Shown here in pieces: positions 47,470 through 58,713 of a stretch of DNA of 64,000 bases. The notes under the pieces are model-generated. The model saw only the letters and a program-made list of their open reading frames with translations. It did not search any database and was not told where the DNA came from. This stretch comes from Ehretia macrophylla (Eukaryota > Streptophyta > Magnoliopsida > Boraginales > Ehretiaceae). A program made the translations under genes and the position numbers. The stretch's first letter is position 1. Each line of letters opens with the position of its first letter. The DNA is taken from the NCBI GenBank assembly GCA_037974665.1, contig CM075783.1, positions 46,027,318 to 46,091,317 of the forward strand, read 5' to 3'.

Positions 47470-48414
47470 CACTACAAAAAAAAACTGATTTCGGTGACGG
47501 CCAAAATTCATCTCCATGCCGTTGTCAAAAGGGTATTAACGACGGCTGGCGATGGCGCGGAAAGGAAAATTGACCGTCGCCAAAAATATCATCGCTAATT
47601 TGTCGCCCCGTCGCCAATTCATCTCCTTTGGCGACGACATTTTAATCTGTCACCAAATTCGTCTCCAAATCGTCTCCAAAAAATTGTAATCTCCACATCG
47701 TTGCTAATATAACTCCGTCTCCAATTTTTCTCCAGAGTCGTCGCCAAAACTATGTCGTCACCTAGCTGTCTCCAAAACTACGTCGTCACCGCGTCGTCGC
47801 CAAAACTATGCCGTCACCAAAAGTTGTTGTCACCAAGACGTCACCAATCTTTAATTATTCTTTTATAGCAATTTTTATAATTAAAATTACATAATTAAAT
47901 TTTTTTTCAAATAACAAATTAATATAAAAAATTAATTTAAATTTTAATGCATATTAATAAAGAAATATATAATCTAAAATTACAATTTAAATTAAATCCA
48001 CACAAATCATAAATTTAAAATTACAAAATATTTTAATATCTTATCAAAAATATAAATTTAAAATACAATTTGTTTTAATATATAAAAAAACACTCAACGC
48101 CTCGATTAGTCTTCAATTCATCACCCGGCAGAAGCAGGGGCAGCTGTTGAGGTCTTCCCTTTAACGTCTCCCACGCCTTTAAGCCATTAGCAACAACAGC
48201 AACTGGTCAGCCAAACTATGGTACATTATCTTTAGTTAGATTAATTTCCACCACACGCCCAAGACATCTCAAGACCATGGAAAGCTCAGCCAATCAAGAG
48301 GCATATCAAGCAAGAAAACAAGAACAAAGTTTATATCTCTAACAAGGACGAATCTTATATAATAGCAAAAAACTTTAGATCAAGTAGAAGGAACACTCTA
48401 AATTCTAGATAAGT
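47470..48414. mobile_element. CACTA element terminus and subterminal repeats
   Basis: The sequence cactacaaaaaaaaactg at 47470 is a canonical CACTA end. From 47490 to 47850 there are about 20 copies of cgtcgccaaa, cgtc(t/a)cca and ggtgacgg-like motifs in mixed orientation. AT-rich DNA follows (47870-48110), then a more complex stretch (48110-48300) that could be the end of an element gene but is not recognisable. The element is interrupted at 48415 by an LTR element and probably continues after 55404. The opposite terminus was not found. Confidence 0.8.
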
Positions 48415-48419
48415 CCAAT

Positions 48420-51070
48420 TGTGATAACCCGAACCCGACATGCATTTAATAGCATTTAATTGTATTTAATTAAGTGTCATCTTAAATGTTAGTGTTTAAT
48501 TGCATTTGATTACGTGTTTATTATAACTTGTTTATTTGTATCTTAGCATTAACTTCATAATTCTTTAAAATATTCTAGAAATAGTTAAAACAATTATTTT
48601 TAAATGAATATTGATTATTTTGATTGTTTTGATTATTTTAATAATCGGTTTTAATTGTCTTGCATTAAAATTACTCGGTTTTCAATTAAAAGAGGAAAGT
48701 AACTTCGAGCCGGAGTGAATTTTAAACTATTCCGTTATTCTACTTTTCAAAAAAATTATAGTTTTCTATTATTGCTCATTACTTTATTAGCGATCATTTA
48801 TTGACCGTTTGATCGTAGTATTTCGAAAATGAGAGTTAGATAAATATTTTTCGAATTTCGTGAATAATGTTTTTAGTTTAATTTAGCTAGTTTTAGTTGG
48901 TTTTCATTAAAATTGCATTGTTTTAACTTGAATTAGATTAAATGGCATCAAAATAAGCTAAGTTGACCAATTTAACTTGAATTTTGACTTTGCAAAATGA
49001 CCATTTTGCCCTTGAGGCTTTGTCATCTTTTAAATAGCCAAAATTAAACAAAATTGACAAAAAAAACAAAACAAAAAATGGCCCTTAAGTCCTCCCTTGG
49101 CCGAAAGTTAAGGAGAAAAGAAAAAAAATGATTTTCCATTTTTAAGCCAAAATCATGCGTGGAATTGCTCGGGGGTCGTGGCTCGGGTCCTTGCGGGTCT
49201 TGGTCTTCAATCTCTGTGAGGGTTTTCACGCTTTTGTGCATTTAAATTCGAATTTGAATTTTGTGTCAAATTTTTAGATTTGATATATAATGTGTTATAA
49301 TGCCTGTAATTGCTTGATATAGCTTCCTTTGAGTTCGTAGAGCATTGTTTGATAGTTATTTAGCAATTTTAAGGTTGAAACTGCGTATTTGAAATTGGGG
49401 AAGAATAATGAATAGTGAATTATGAATAGTAAACCATAGAATTTTGGATTTTGATTCGAATTGCGATTGCTTGATTTGGATAGGTGCCATTAGTGATAGA
49501 AAGATAAAATGTGCAATAAAAACGGACTGGCCTTTGATAAAATTGGAAATTAGACAAAGAAATGTAAAGGGGCCGTTTGACCAAAAGTTGACTGTGCTCG
49601 AATTGAGTTGGGGGTTTTGCAATTGAGGGTATGGAAGCACTTTGGCACTGTTGTGGCGTTAATTGAGTGACCGGTTAGCATAGCTGTAGTTCAAACGCAG
49701 TAGGTGGACTTTCGGGCCTCGGGTGAGAAAGTGAGGTTTAGTGACATAGAAACGTGCCTTGTAATGCCTAAGTGAATGTAGTGAAATCGGTTTCCTAATT
49801 CCGTAGCTCGTTTGCCCGTAATTGCCTTTGGAAGTTAGGGATTGAATAGTGATATTTGTCGTTTTCGTGTTTGAACTGCTGTTACTTGTTTAATTGGTGT
49901 TCTTGTTGCTATTAATGATAGTTATGCTTGAAAATTTAATTGAATGCAAGTATTGATTGTAAATGCTTGATATCTCGTTTATCGCCTCTAAACTATATTG
50001 TTGTGCTATTGCTCGTTTATCACCTTGTATCGTGTCTTGCATTGCATAGTGTCAGGCGCGTGAGTGATGGGACTCTCTGGGTAGTCTTGGGCTGCCAGTG
50101 TTGGTTGCTCTAGCTCCGTGTCCTATTCCCATTCTCGCTTGGGTTGCCTCCCAGGGAGATTTGGGTCGTAGAATTGATTGGATACTTCCGGGGTATTCCA
50201 AACTGAAGCTATAAGGTGGTTGCGCGCTTATTGTCATCGTTGTCAACATCAAGCTCGAGATTGATGTATCGCTCGTGAAATGGTACATTGCTCGTATGAG
50301 TGAACCATAGCCTTCAGAGTGTGGTATAGCTTTGAATGCTTTCTTATTGACTTTATTGCTTAACTGTGTGTATTTGCATTGCACGATCTTCTTTCTCTCC
50401 ACCTCGATAACTGTCTCGCCCTCACTGAGTATACGTGTTGAGTATACTAACTCCTCACCACCACATTACAGGAAATACCATGATAGCTGGAAAGTTCGTG
50501 ATTACGTGAAAGTTTGTGCTCGAAGAGTTGTTTTGCGTGTTATGTGGCTTGATTTGTCAAAAATGCAAAGATGTATGTTTCATGTGTTGTTTGTATTTAT
50601 GGTTAAAAAGGAATGTAATTTAAGTTTTACTAGTTTATTGAAGTGGTTTGATAAGCTAGTTTATGTATTTAGATAGTATAGTTTAATTTCAATGTATGGT
50701 TGTAATGTCCAAAGGAAAAGAGTTAGAATGGTATGATAGTCTATTTTGTGCGGTAGGTTAATATAGTTTAATTGCCAAGCATGAAGTACTTGTCAAAGAT
50801 GAGAAGAGATAGGTTAGCTTTTAAACTGGAAATGTATATATATACTTGTTGTGTTTATTTGTTGAGAAACAAGGCTCGGATGGCCTTGAGGTGTTTGTAT
50901 GGTTGGACACGGTGCTGGTCCACTTATATACTATTGCAGGATTTGCAAATTGCCTAGAAACAGGGGAGACTCCGTCCGTCTTTCCCTAAAATTTTGCCCA
51001 GGTTTGGAATTAGGTTGCGATTAGATTGATTGATTGAACTCCCGGTCTCAAGAAGGATCGGGGTATTACA
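48420..51070 (+). repeat. 5' LTR of LARD-like element
   Basis: 2651 bp, TG...CA. It contains the conserved block at about 50040-50240 that is also present in the solo LTR at 58719. Confidence 0.93.
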
Positions 51071-52724
51071 GGTAGTATCAGAGCTTGTTTAGCTCATAAG
51101 CCGGGACAGGGTCCTCGGTCTGGTGGGTAGTGATCTTAGAATGTGTGCTTGTTAAGTGTGTCTTGAAAGTGTATGCTTGCATGTGAGATTGTGTGTCTTG
51201 ACCTGAATGTGTGCTCCTATGTGATATAGTTATGTGTTATGTGTTAATTGTGTACTAAATGAAGTAAAATGTCTAGTTGTGCATTGAATTGACCTATTAA
51301 GTTGACCTCGTGAATTGAATCGACCTCGTGAATTGTTATTTGCTTGAAGTATTGCTTGTAATGTGTGTATTAGAATGTCTTGAATTGGTTATGCCGTGAT
51401 TTGAATTGATTATGTTGTGCTTGACTTGATTGTCATGCTTGAGTGACTTTGTTGAATAAACTGTTTTATAAACTCTTTTGTAAACTTGCTTGCATAATAG
51501 TTTAAGGCATGTGTATAAATGTGATATCCTGGCATTCATACATGTCTTGTTGAATGGTAAGAAAGACTTCTTCCTCCCCTGAAGAAAGTGGTTCACAGTT
51601 GGCCTTTCAAAGTGTATGGATTGGCAGGAAATGAATGGCATTTAATTAGCCTTTATTTGGGAGTTGGTGTTTGCCTTTGGAGCTCGGTTATTGGCAAAAC
51701 TCTAGGGTCCTCCTCTGTGCTTAACAGTTGTGAAAGAGTAGTCTTCTTTTGGGGTTCTATTTGGTTGTTCTCTGGAGCATTCTTTGGTTTTCTTATTGGG
51801 GTATTCTTTGGAACTTCTATTGGCACTTCTTGGTAGACTTGGCTATTGGGTATTCAATCGGACTTACTGCACAGTATTATCTATGGTATATGTGTCTCGG
51901 TCTTTATTGGTGTGTTACTGGCATCTCTTATTGGAAATTCTTCAATGGTATTCTCTAGAATTCTTAGTGGCCATTTATCTAGTACTTACTTATTGGGCAA
52001 TCCTTGCTATTTTCTTACCGGAGCATTGTTCGGTTATTTTCTTTGGCATTCCTCAGTTGGTTTGGTAATTGGAATTCCTATCAGACTTATTGTGTAATAT
52101 TACTTACGGTATTCTTTAGAATTCTTATTGGGCATTCTACTAGTATTTTTCTTATTGGCATTTATTAGAAGATCCTACACTTGAAATTCTGCTTGGACTT
52201 ATTATCTTGTATTATTTACGGCTTCTCCTTTGGCCTTTCCACTCAGGGGAAATCTATACTTGTTGTTTTACTAAGATGTTGCGGTAGGAACTCAGTGATT
52301 GAAGGATTTCATTTAAAGATTGGCCTTTGGTATTCTTCTCTATATTCTTTTACAGAACTTTCAGCTAGGTCTACTTACGGTAATCAGCACTGCATGAGGT
52401 GCATCTACTCTGGCTATCTTTTAACTTTCTTATTTGGTACTTGTTAGACTTCTATTGGAGATTCGTAAATAGGGTATTCCTTCGGTATTCTTCTTGCCAT
52501 TAATATGTGGTGTTGATATTATCTACAGTATCTTTGCTTCAATCTTTAGTTGGTATTTTCTCGGCATTCTTGGTTGGGATTTCTATTCGGGTTTCCCTAC
52601 GAGCATTCTTATTCACTATCTTGCTCAGCAACCGATGAAGATTAGTCAGAGTTGGGTTTCAGATGATGTTGAGTTCAATCGGAAGAAGAATTGCGAGGAC
52701 GCAATTATTTTAATGGGGGAAGGA
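51071..52724 (+). other. Interior of LARD-like element, non-coding
   Basis: After the primer-binding region there is a TG-rich leader. From about 51740 to 52640 the phrase ttcttattgg(g)nattct recurs in loose form a dozen or more times. Several open frames read as hydrophobic, Leu/Phe/Tyr-rich peptides only because of this pattern. No retroviral-type domain. Confidence 0.8.
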
Positions 52725-55399
52725 TGTGATAACCCGAACCCGACATGCATTTAATTGTATTTAATTAAGTGTCATCTTAAATGTTAGTGTTTAATTGCAT
52801 TTGATTATGTGTTTATTATAACTTGTTTATTTGTATCTTAGCATTAACTTCATAATTCTTTAAAATATTCTAGAAATAGTTAAAACAATTATTTTTAAGT
52901 GAATATTGATTATTTTGATTATTTTAATAATCGGTTTTAATTGTCTTGCATTAAAATTACTCGGTTTTCAATTAAAAGAGGAAAGTAACTTCGAGCCGGA
53001 GTGAATTTTAAACTATTCCGCTATTCTACTTTTCAAAAAAATTATAGTTTTCTATTATTGCTCATTATTTTATTAGCGATCATTTATTGACCGTTTGATC
53101 GTAGCATTTCGAAAATGAGAGTTAGATAAATATTTTTCGAATTTCGTGAATAATTTTTTTAGTTTAATTTAGCTAGTTTTAGTTGGTTTTCATTAAAATT
53201 GCATTGTTTTAACTTGAATTAGATTAAATGGCATCAAAATAAGCTAAGTTGACCAATTTAACTTGAATTTTGACTTTGCAAAATGACCATTTTTGCCCTT
53301 GAGGCTTTGTCATCTTTTAAATAGCCAAAATTAAGCAAAATTGACAAAAAAAACAAAACAAAAAATGGCCCTTAAGTCCTCCCTTGGTCGGAGGTTAAGG
53401 AGAAAAGAAAAAAAAAATGATTTTCCATTTTTAAGCCAAAATCTTGCGTGGAATTGCTCGGGGGTCGTGGCTCGGGTTCTTGCGGGTCTTGGTCTTCAAT
53501 CTCTGTGAGGGTTTTCACGCTTTCGTGCATTTAAATTCGAATTTGAATTTTGTGTCAAATTTTTAGATTTGATATATAATGTGTTATAATGCCTGTAATT
53601 GCTTGATATAGCTTCCTTTGAGTTCGTAGAGCATTGTTTGATAGTTATTTAGCAATTTTTACGGTTGAAACTGCGTATTTGAAATTGGGGAAGAATAATG
53701 AATAGTGAATTATGAATAGTAAACCCTAGAATTTTGGATTTTGATCCGAATTGCGATTGCTTGATTTGGATAGGTGCCATTAGTGATAGAAAGATAAAAT
53801 GTGCAATAAAAACGGACCGGCCTTTGATAAAATTGGAAATTAGACAAAGAAACGTAAAGGGGCCGTTTGACCAAAAGTTGACCGTGCTCGAATTGAGTTG
53901 GGGGTTTTGCAATTGAGGGTATGGAAGCACTTTTGGCACTGTTGTGGCGTTAATTGAGTGACTGGTTAGCATAGCTGCAGTTCAAACGCAGTGGGTGGAC
54001 TTTCGGGCCTCGGGTGAGGTTTAGTGACATAGAAACGTGCCTTGTAGTGCCTAAGTGAATGTAGTGAAATCGGTTTCCTAATTCCGTAGCTCGTTTGCCC
54101 GTAATTGCCTTTGGAAGTTGAATAGTGATATTTGTCGTTTTCATGTTTGAACTGCTGTTACTTGTTTAATTGGTGTTCTTGTTGCTATTAATGATAGTTA
54201 TGCTTGAAAAGTTAATTGAATGCTAGTATTGATTGTAAATGCTTGATATCTTGTTTATCGCCTCTAAACTGTATTGTTGTGCTATAGCTCGTTTATCACC
54301 TTGTATCGTGTCTTGCATTGCATAGTGTCAGGCGCGTGAGTGATAGGCCCCTCTGGGTAGTATTGGGCTGCCAGTGTTGGTTGCTCTAGCTCCGTGTCCT
54401 ATTCTCATTCTCGCTTGGGTTGCCTACCAGGGAGATTTGGGTCGTAGAATTGATTGGATACTTCCGGGGTATTCCAAACTGAAGTTATAAGGTGGTTGCG
54501 CGCTTATTGTCATCGTTGTCAACATCAAGCTCGAGATTGATGTATTGCTCGTGAAATGGTACATTGCTCGTATGAGTGAACCATAGCCTTCAGAGTGTGG
54601 TATAGCTTTGAATGGTTGTGTTAATGCTTTCTTTGATTGTTTATTGTATTGTTGTTTGTATTGAATGCTTTCTTATTGACTTTATTGCTTAACTGTGTGT
54701 ATTTGCATTGCACGATCTTCTTTCTCTCCACCTCGATAACTGTCTCGCCCTCACTGAGTATACGTGTTGAGTATACTCACTCCTCACCACCACATTACAG
54801 GAAATAATATGATAGTTGGAAAGTTCGTGATTACGTGAAAGTTTGTGCTCGAAGAGTTATTTTGCGTGTTATGTGGCTTGATTTGTCAAAGATACAAAGA
54901 TGTATGTTTCATGTGTTGTTTGTATTTATGGTTAAAAAGGAATGTAATTTGAGTTTTACTAGTTTATTGAAGTGGTTTGATAAGCTAGTTTATGTATTTA
55001 GATAGTATAGTTTAATTTCAATGTATGGTTATAATGTCCAAAGGAAAAGAGTTAGAATGGTATGATAGTCTATTTTGTGTGGTAGGTTAATATAGTTTAA
55101 TTGCCAAGCATGAAGTACTTGTCAAAGATAAGAAGAGATAGGTTAGCTTTTAAACTGGAAATGTATATATATACTTGTTGTGTTTATTTGTTGAGAAACA
55201 AGGCTCGGATGGCCTTGAGGTGTTTGTATGGTTGAACACGGTGCTGGTCCACTTATATGCTATTGCAGGATTTGCAAATTGCCTAGAAACAGGGGAGACT
55301 CCGTCCGTCTTTCCCTAAAATTTTGCCCGGGTTTGGAATTGGGTTGCGATTAGATTTATTGATTCAACTCCCGGTCTCGAGAAGGATCGGGGTGTTACA
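52725..55399 (+). repeat. 3' LTR of LARD-like element
   Basis: 2675 bp, nearly identical to the first LTR, but with an extra segment of about 50 bp near 54614-54665 and lacking two short repeats near its start. Confidence 0.93.
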
Positions 55400-55404
55400 C
55401 CAAT

Positions 55405-57896
55405 AGTTTATATGATTGATTTGGTATGAGATATGAGAGGATGTGATGGACATATTAATGTTTAACAACATGAATCATAGTAAAATCAACCAGCAATTTC
55501 AAAATTCATTTTTAACTCCTAACAGACAATAAGCTCCACTTACCAGATTATAGACCTCTTTGTACTTTCATTTTCCACCTATTCACATATTCATAAAACA
55601 TTCATATTAGTTTCTCAAGTAACGAAGCTAGGCAGTTGATGTAATTAGAGAAAAAAGCTTATTACTGAACCCAACTATATCAAGCCTTGTACAACTAAGT
55701 GAGGTTGTATAAGAGAAGCATATTATGGAAAGAAAAAAAATTTACATCCCAGTGAAAACTAGTTAATAGAAAAGATCAAATGACGCAGTGCACACCACAA
55801 GCAACATGATCAAATAACGACCACACATAACATGAAAATATTATCTTCGAACACTCAATCACGTTTAGACAAACAAAGTCTCCATTTGAATGGCTCTATT
55901 AGCCATTGAAGACAAAATTTTAAGACAAAAAGTGACATAATCTAGAAGTATATAGTCTCATAATTTAATAATTTAGCTCAGTTTCAGCTTATGTTAACCT
56001 TAAACCATATTTAAGCCGAAAGGAACGCAAAATGCACCATAAAGTTCCGCCAATAGCGTGCCTCATTGCCAATATAACACAAGAGTTTAGCAGAATAAGA
56101 CAAAGGGCGACATTGGTGTGAAGCTATAAGAGGAATCACTAAGCAGTACATAAAGTGGTTATTCATTCATTTAAGGCTACATTTGTGAAGAAGATTCTTA
56201 TTTTATTGGTCTTATATGTAAGACCTGTAGACTTTCTACTCAACATCTTCTTCTTCAACTCTATTGCCTTCCTATGCTTTAGCTGTTAACAAACCAAAGC
56301 TTACATCCATTACTATATTTGGTTAACCTTTAATGCTCAATATCACAAAATCTTATGAAACATAAGAAACAAAACTCTAGCCTTGTTCACGAAGCTCTGG
56401 CTATATCACACGTTCCAGAAAAGGGTTGCACCTACTAAAGAATATACTATACGCAATCTTACCTAGCATAATATGAGAGTTTCAGATGACAACTTTACAA
56501 TTCTTGACAAGGAAGTCCAATACGCGAGAATCAGATCTGTTTAATAAACATGTACAAGAGTGAATTTCCAAAATGATTATGACGCAATAAGTGATAGTTG
56601 AAGAATAGGTGACATGACAAACCTTCAAACTTCATTTCCAACATATATCACAACATTCAGAATCAAAAATATAATAATACTCAACTATATCATCTATCTC
56701 TTAAGGTCTTATCTAAGAATACTTTCCTGACTTTAGGCTTATTTATTATCCTGCATGTTGACAATTTATTAAATTGATTTTTACAATCCTTGATAAATTC
56801 GAAAGCCCAAAATTCATACTTAATCCAAATACAAAATCAATCTTTGTAAAACAACTTTAACTTTTGAAAAACTTCTTATTTTCTATCTCTACTTCCGCCT
56901 ACCCTAGCCAGTAAGTGTCTACTTCAACCCATTAATGACAGAAAACCTTTTCAAGTCAGCTTTCTCTCTCACTCACTGTGTGCACACGACCCAGACCAAG
57001 AAAAATCAGATTTCTTATCTTAGAATCCTTAAAACAGGAAAAATGAAAACTAGCAATTCTCCACTTCCATCCCTAGCATTCCGATTTCCGATAACAACCA
57101 AGGTATTAAAATGTAAAACAATGTTAGTTTAATAGAATAGGAGAAAAAAAATGCACCTCTTAGCACACATTCATCTGCAAACTATCCCAAAACACAATAG
57201 GTACAACACAAGCATTGCTACATACCTTAGACAACTTGTGTGAGAAAATTCAAACAAAAAAGAACACTACACAAAAGACTCTAATTTTAAGTTGGAAGGA
57301 CATCATTTCCTCCAACATCATATGATTCATTCCTCAGAAATGTACATCATCTAGGCATAAGGTACAAGACATACATTAGCATACCCAAAACACGTTGTGC
57401 CAGAAAATTAAAAGTTAAAAATGGATAAACCTACAGAAGACAACAACTTTAAGTTAGAATAACATCATTTTCAAACATAATATCACTACCTTCAACAGAA
57501 ATGTACAATTTTAACTGCACGAAGCACAACACACGCAATCAACTATTACAAGTAAAAACATATAGAAAAAAGAAGAAGAAAATAAATATACACAGAAAAT
57601 ACTAAGAAAGGTACAACTTTTAGAGGACACAGTACTAGACATGCAATTTTGAATTTTTCGATGACGATCAGCGTCAAGATAACCTGAAAAAATAAAGAAC
57701 AAAAAGATATTAATAAAATTAAAATTAATCATACATATAATTTTGCAAGAAAATTAAAATTAAATTAAGAGCTAAAAAAATCCAAAAAAACATAAAAAAA
57801 ATAGAAAATAAAAATAGAGAAGAAAAAATTATATATATGTATATTCAAATCTATATGTAAATATATTATATATATTTATATAAAAAAATAAAAATG
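55405..57896. other. AT-rich DNA, possible CACTA interior
   Basis: This is the continuation of the DNA split by the LARD-like insertion. No transposase block was recognised. It ends in an A-rich zone (57750-57890) and a TA-rich stretch, in the same order as the interior of the left-hand CACTA element (2540-3270). Confidence 0.4.
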
Positions 57897-57897
57897 A

Positions 57898-58138
57898 GAG
57901 GGGACTACGGGGCTGGGGTAGGGGATGGGGTTGTGGGTCGTAGGGGTGGGGGTGAGGGTACTATGGGGTAGGGTAGGATACCGTGGGGTGCTGTGGGTGG
58001 GAAATGGGAGTGGGGGAACGCTGTGGGGTGGGGGGTGCTACGGGGTAGAAGCAGGGGTGGGGTACCGTGGGGTACTATGGGTGGGGGACATGGGGTAAGA
58101 GGTGGGGTACTGGGTGGGAAGTGGCTGTGGGGTTGGTG
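57898..58138 (+). repeat. G-rich minisatellite
   Basis: About 240 bp of loose repeats of ggggta(c/t)(c/t)gtggggt and gtgggtggg, with more than 30 runs of three or more G on the plus strand. Open frames on the minus strand here are proline/serine artefacts of the repeat. Confidence 0.85.
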
Positions 58139-58713
58139 TACGTTGTAAATTACTCGCAAGTGCACGAACTGTATGAAGGTAAAGCTTAGGCAAATACAAG
58201 GTCGATCCCTCAGAGACTTGTTCAGTTAAGATCAAATTTTAGACTTAGATTTAGACTTCCTAATCTAGTTGGAAAGATTGATATTTTAGGTTGAGATAAA
58301 ATAATAAAAGACTAAACAATAAATCTAAATAAGTAAGACGATTAAAAATCCTAAGACAAAAGTAATTAATAATTTTAAGAACAAAAATAAAGTAATACTA
58401 AAAGAATATGTAATGAATCTAGAGACTTAATAATAAATTCTAAAATAAGAACAACTAATAAATTGAGTGAAATAAATTAATAAATTCTTAAACGAAAACA
58501 ATTAATAACTTGAGTAAAATCAATTAAAATAAACTAAATCAAGGAAATATTAGAAAACAAAATAACTAATTAAATTAAAGACGAAGGTTAAAAAGTGAGA
58601 CTAAACAAGTAATCGTAAAAGGCTAAGGTTCGGAATCCACCTTGCTAATCCTAATGTCAACTATATTTGATCATTAATTTTTCCCAAATTTTACTACATG
58701 ATAATCTCGCAGT

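Larger units (their letters stand above)
48415..55404 (+). mobile_element. Non-autonomous large LTR retrotransposon (LARD-like)
   Basis: Two long LTRs (48420-51070, 2651 bp, and 52725-55399, 2675 bp) are flanked by the duplication ccaat (48415-48419 and 55400-55404). The ends are TGTGATAACCCG...GGTRTTACA. Inside the first LTR, ggtagtatcagagcttg (51071-51087) resembles the initiator-tRNA-Met primer site. A polypurine tract aatgggggaagga (52712-52724) abuts the second LTR. These features set plus orientation. The 1.65-kb interior has no gag or pol. LTR ends and primer type resemble Tekay/Del chromoviruses. LTRs differ by only a few percent by eye, plus several indels, so it is fairly young. Confidence 0.93.

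Noticed and set aside
51588-52754. Hydrophobic frames that look like membrane proteins
   Set aside because: They arise from the loose TTCTTATTGG repeat of the LARD-like interior; several frames look the same and none has a domain.
49356-53972. Pairs of similar frames at 49356-49640 and 53649-53972
   Set aside because: They are the same stretch of the two LTRs, not a gene family.
57905-58235. Pro/Ser/Thr-rich minus-strand frames resembling cell-wall proteins
   Set aside because: Direct product of the G-rich minisatellite.
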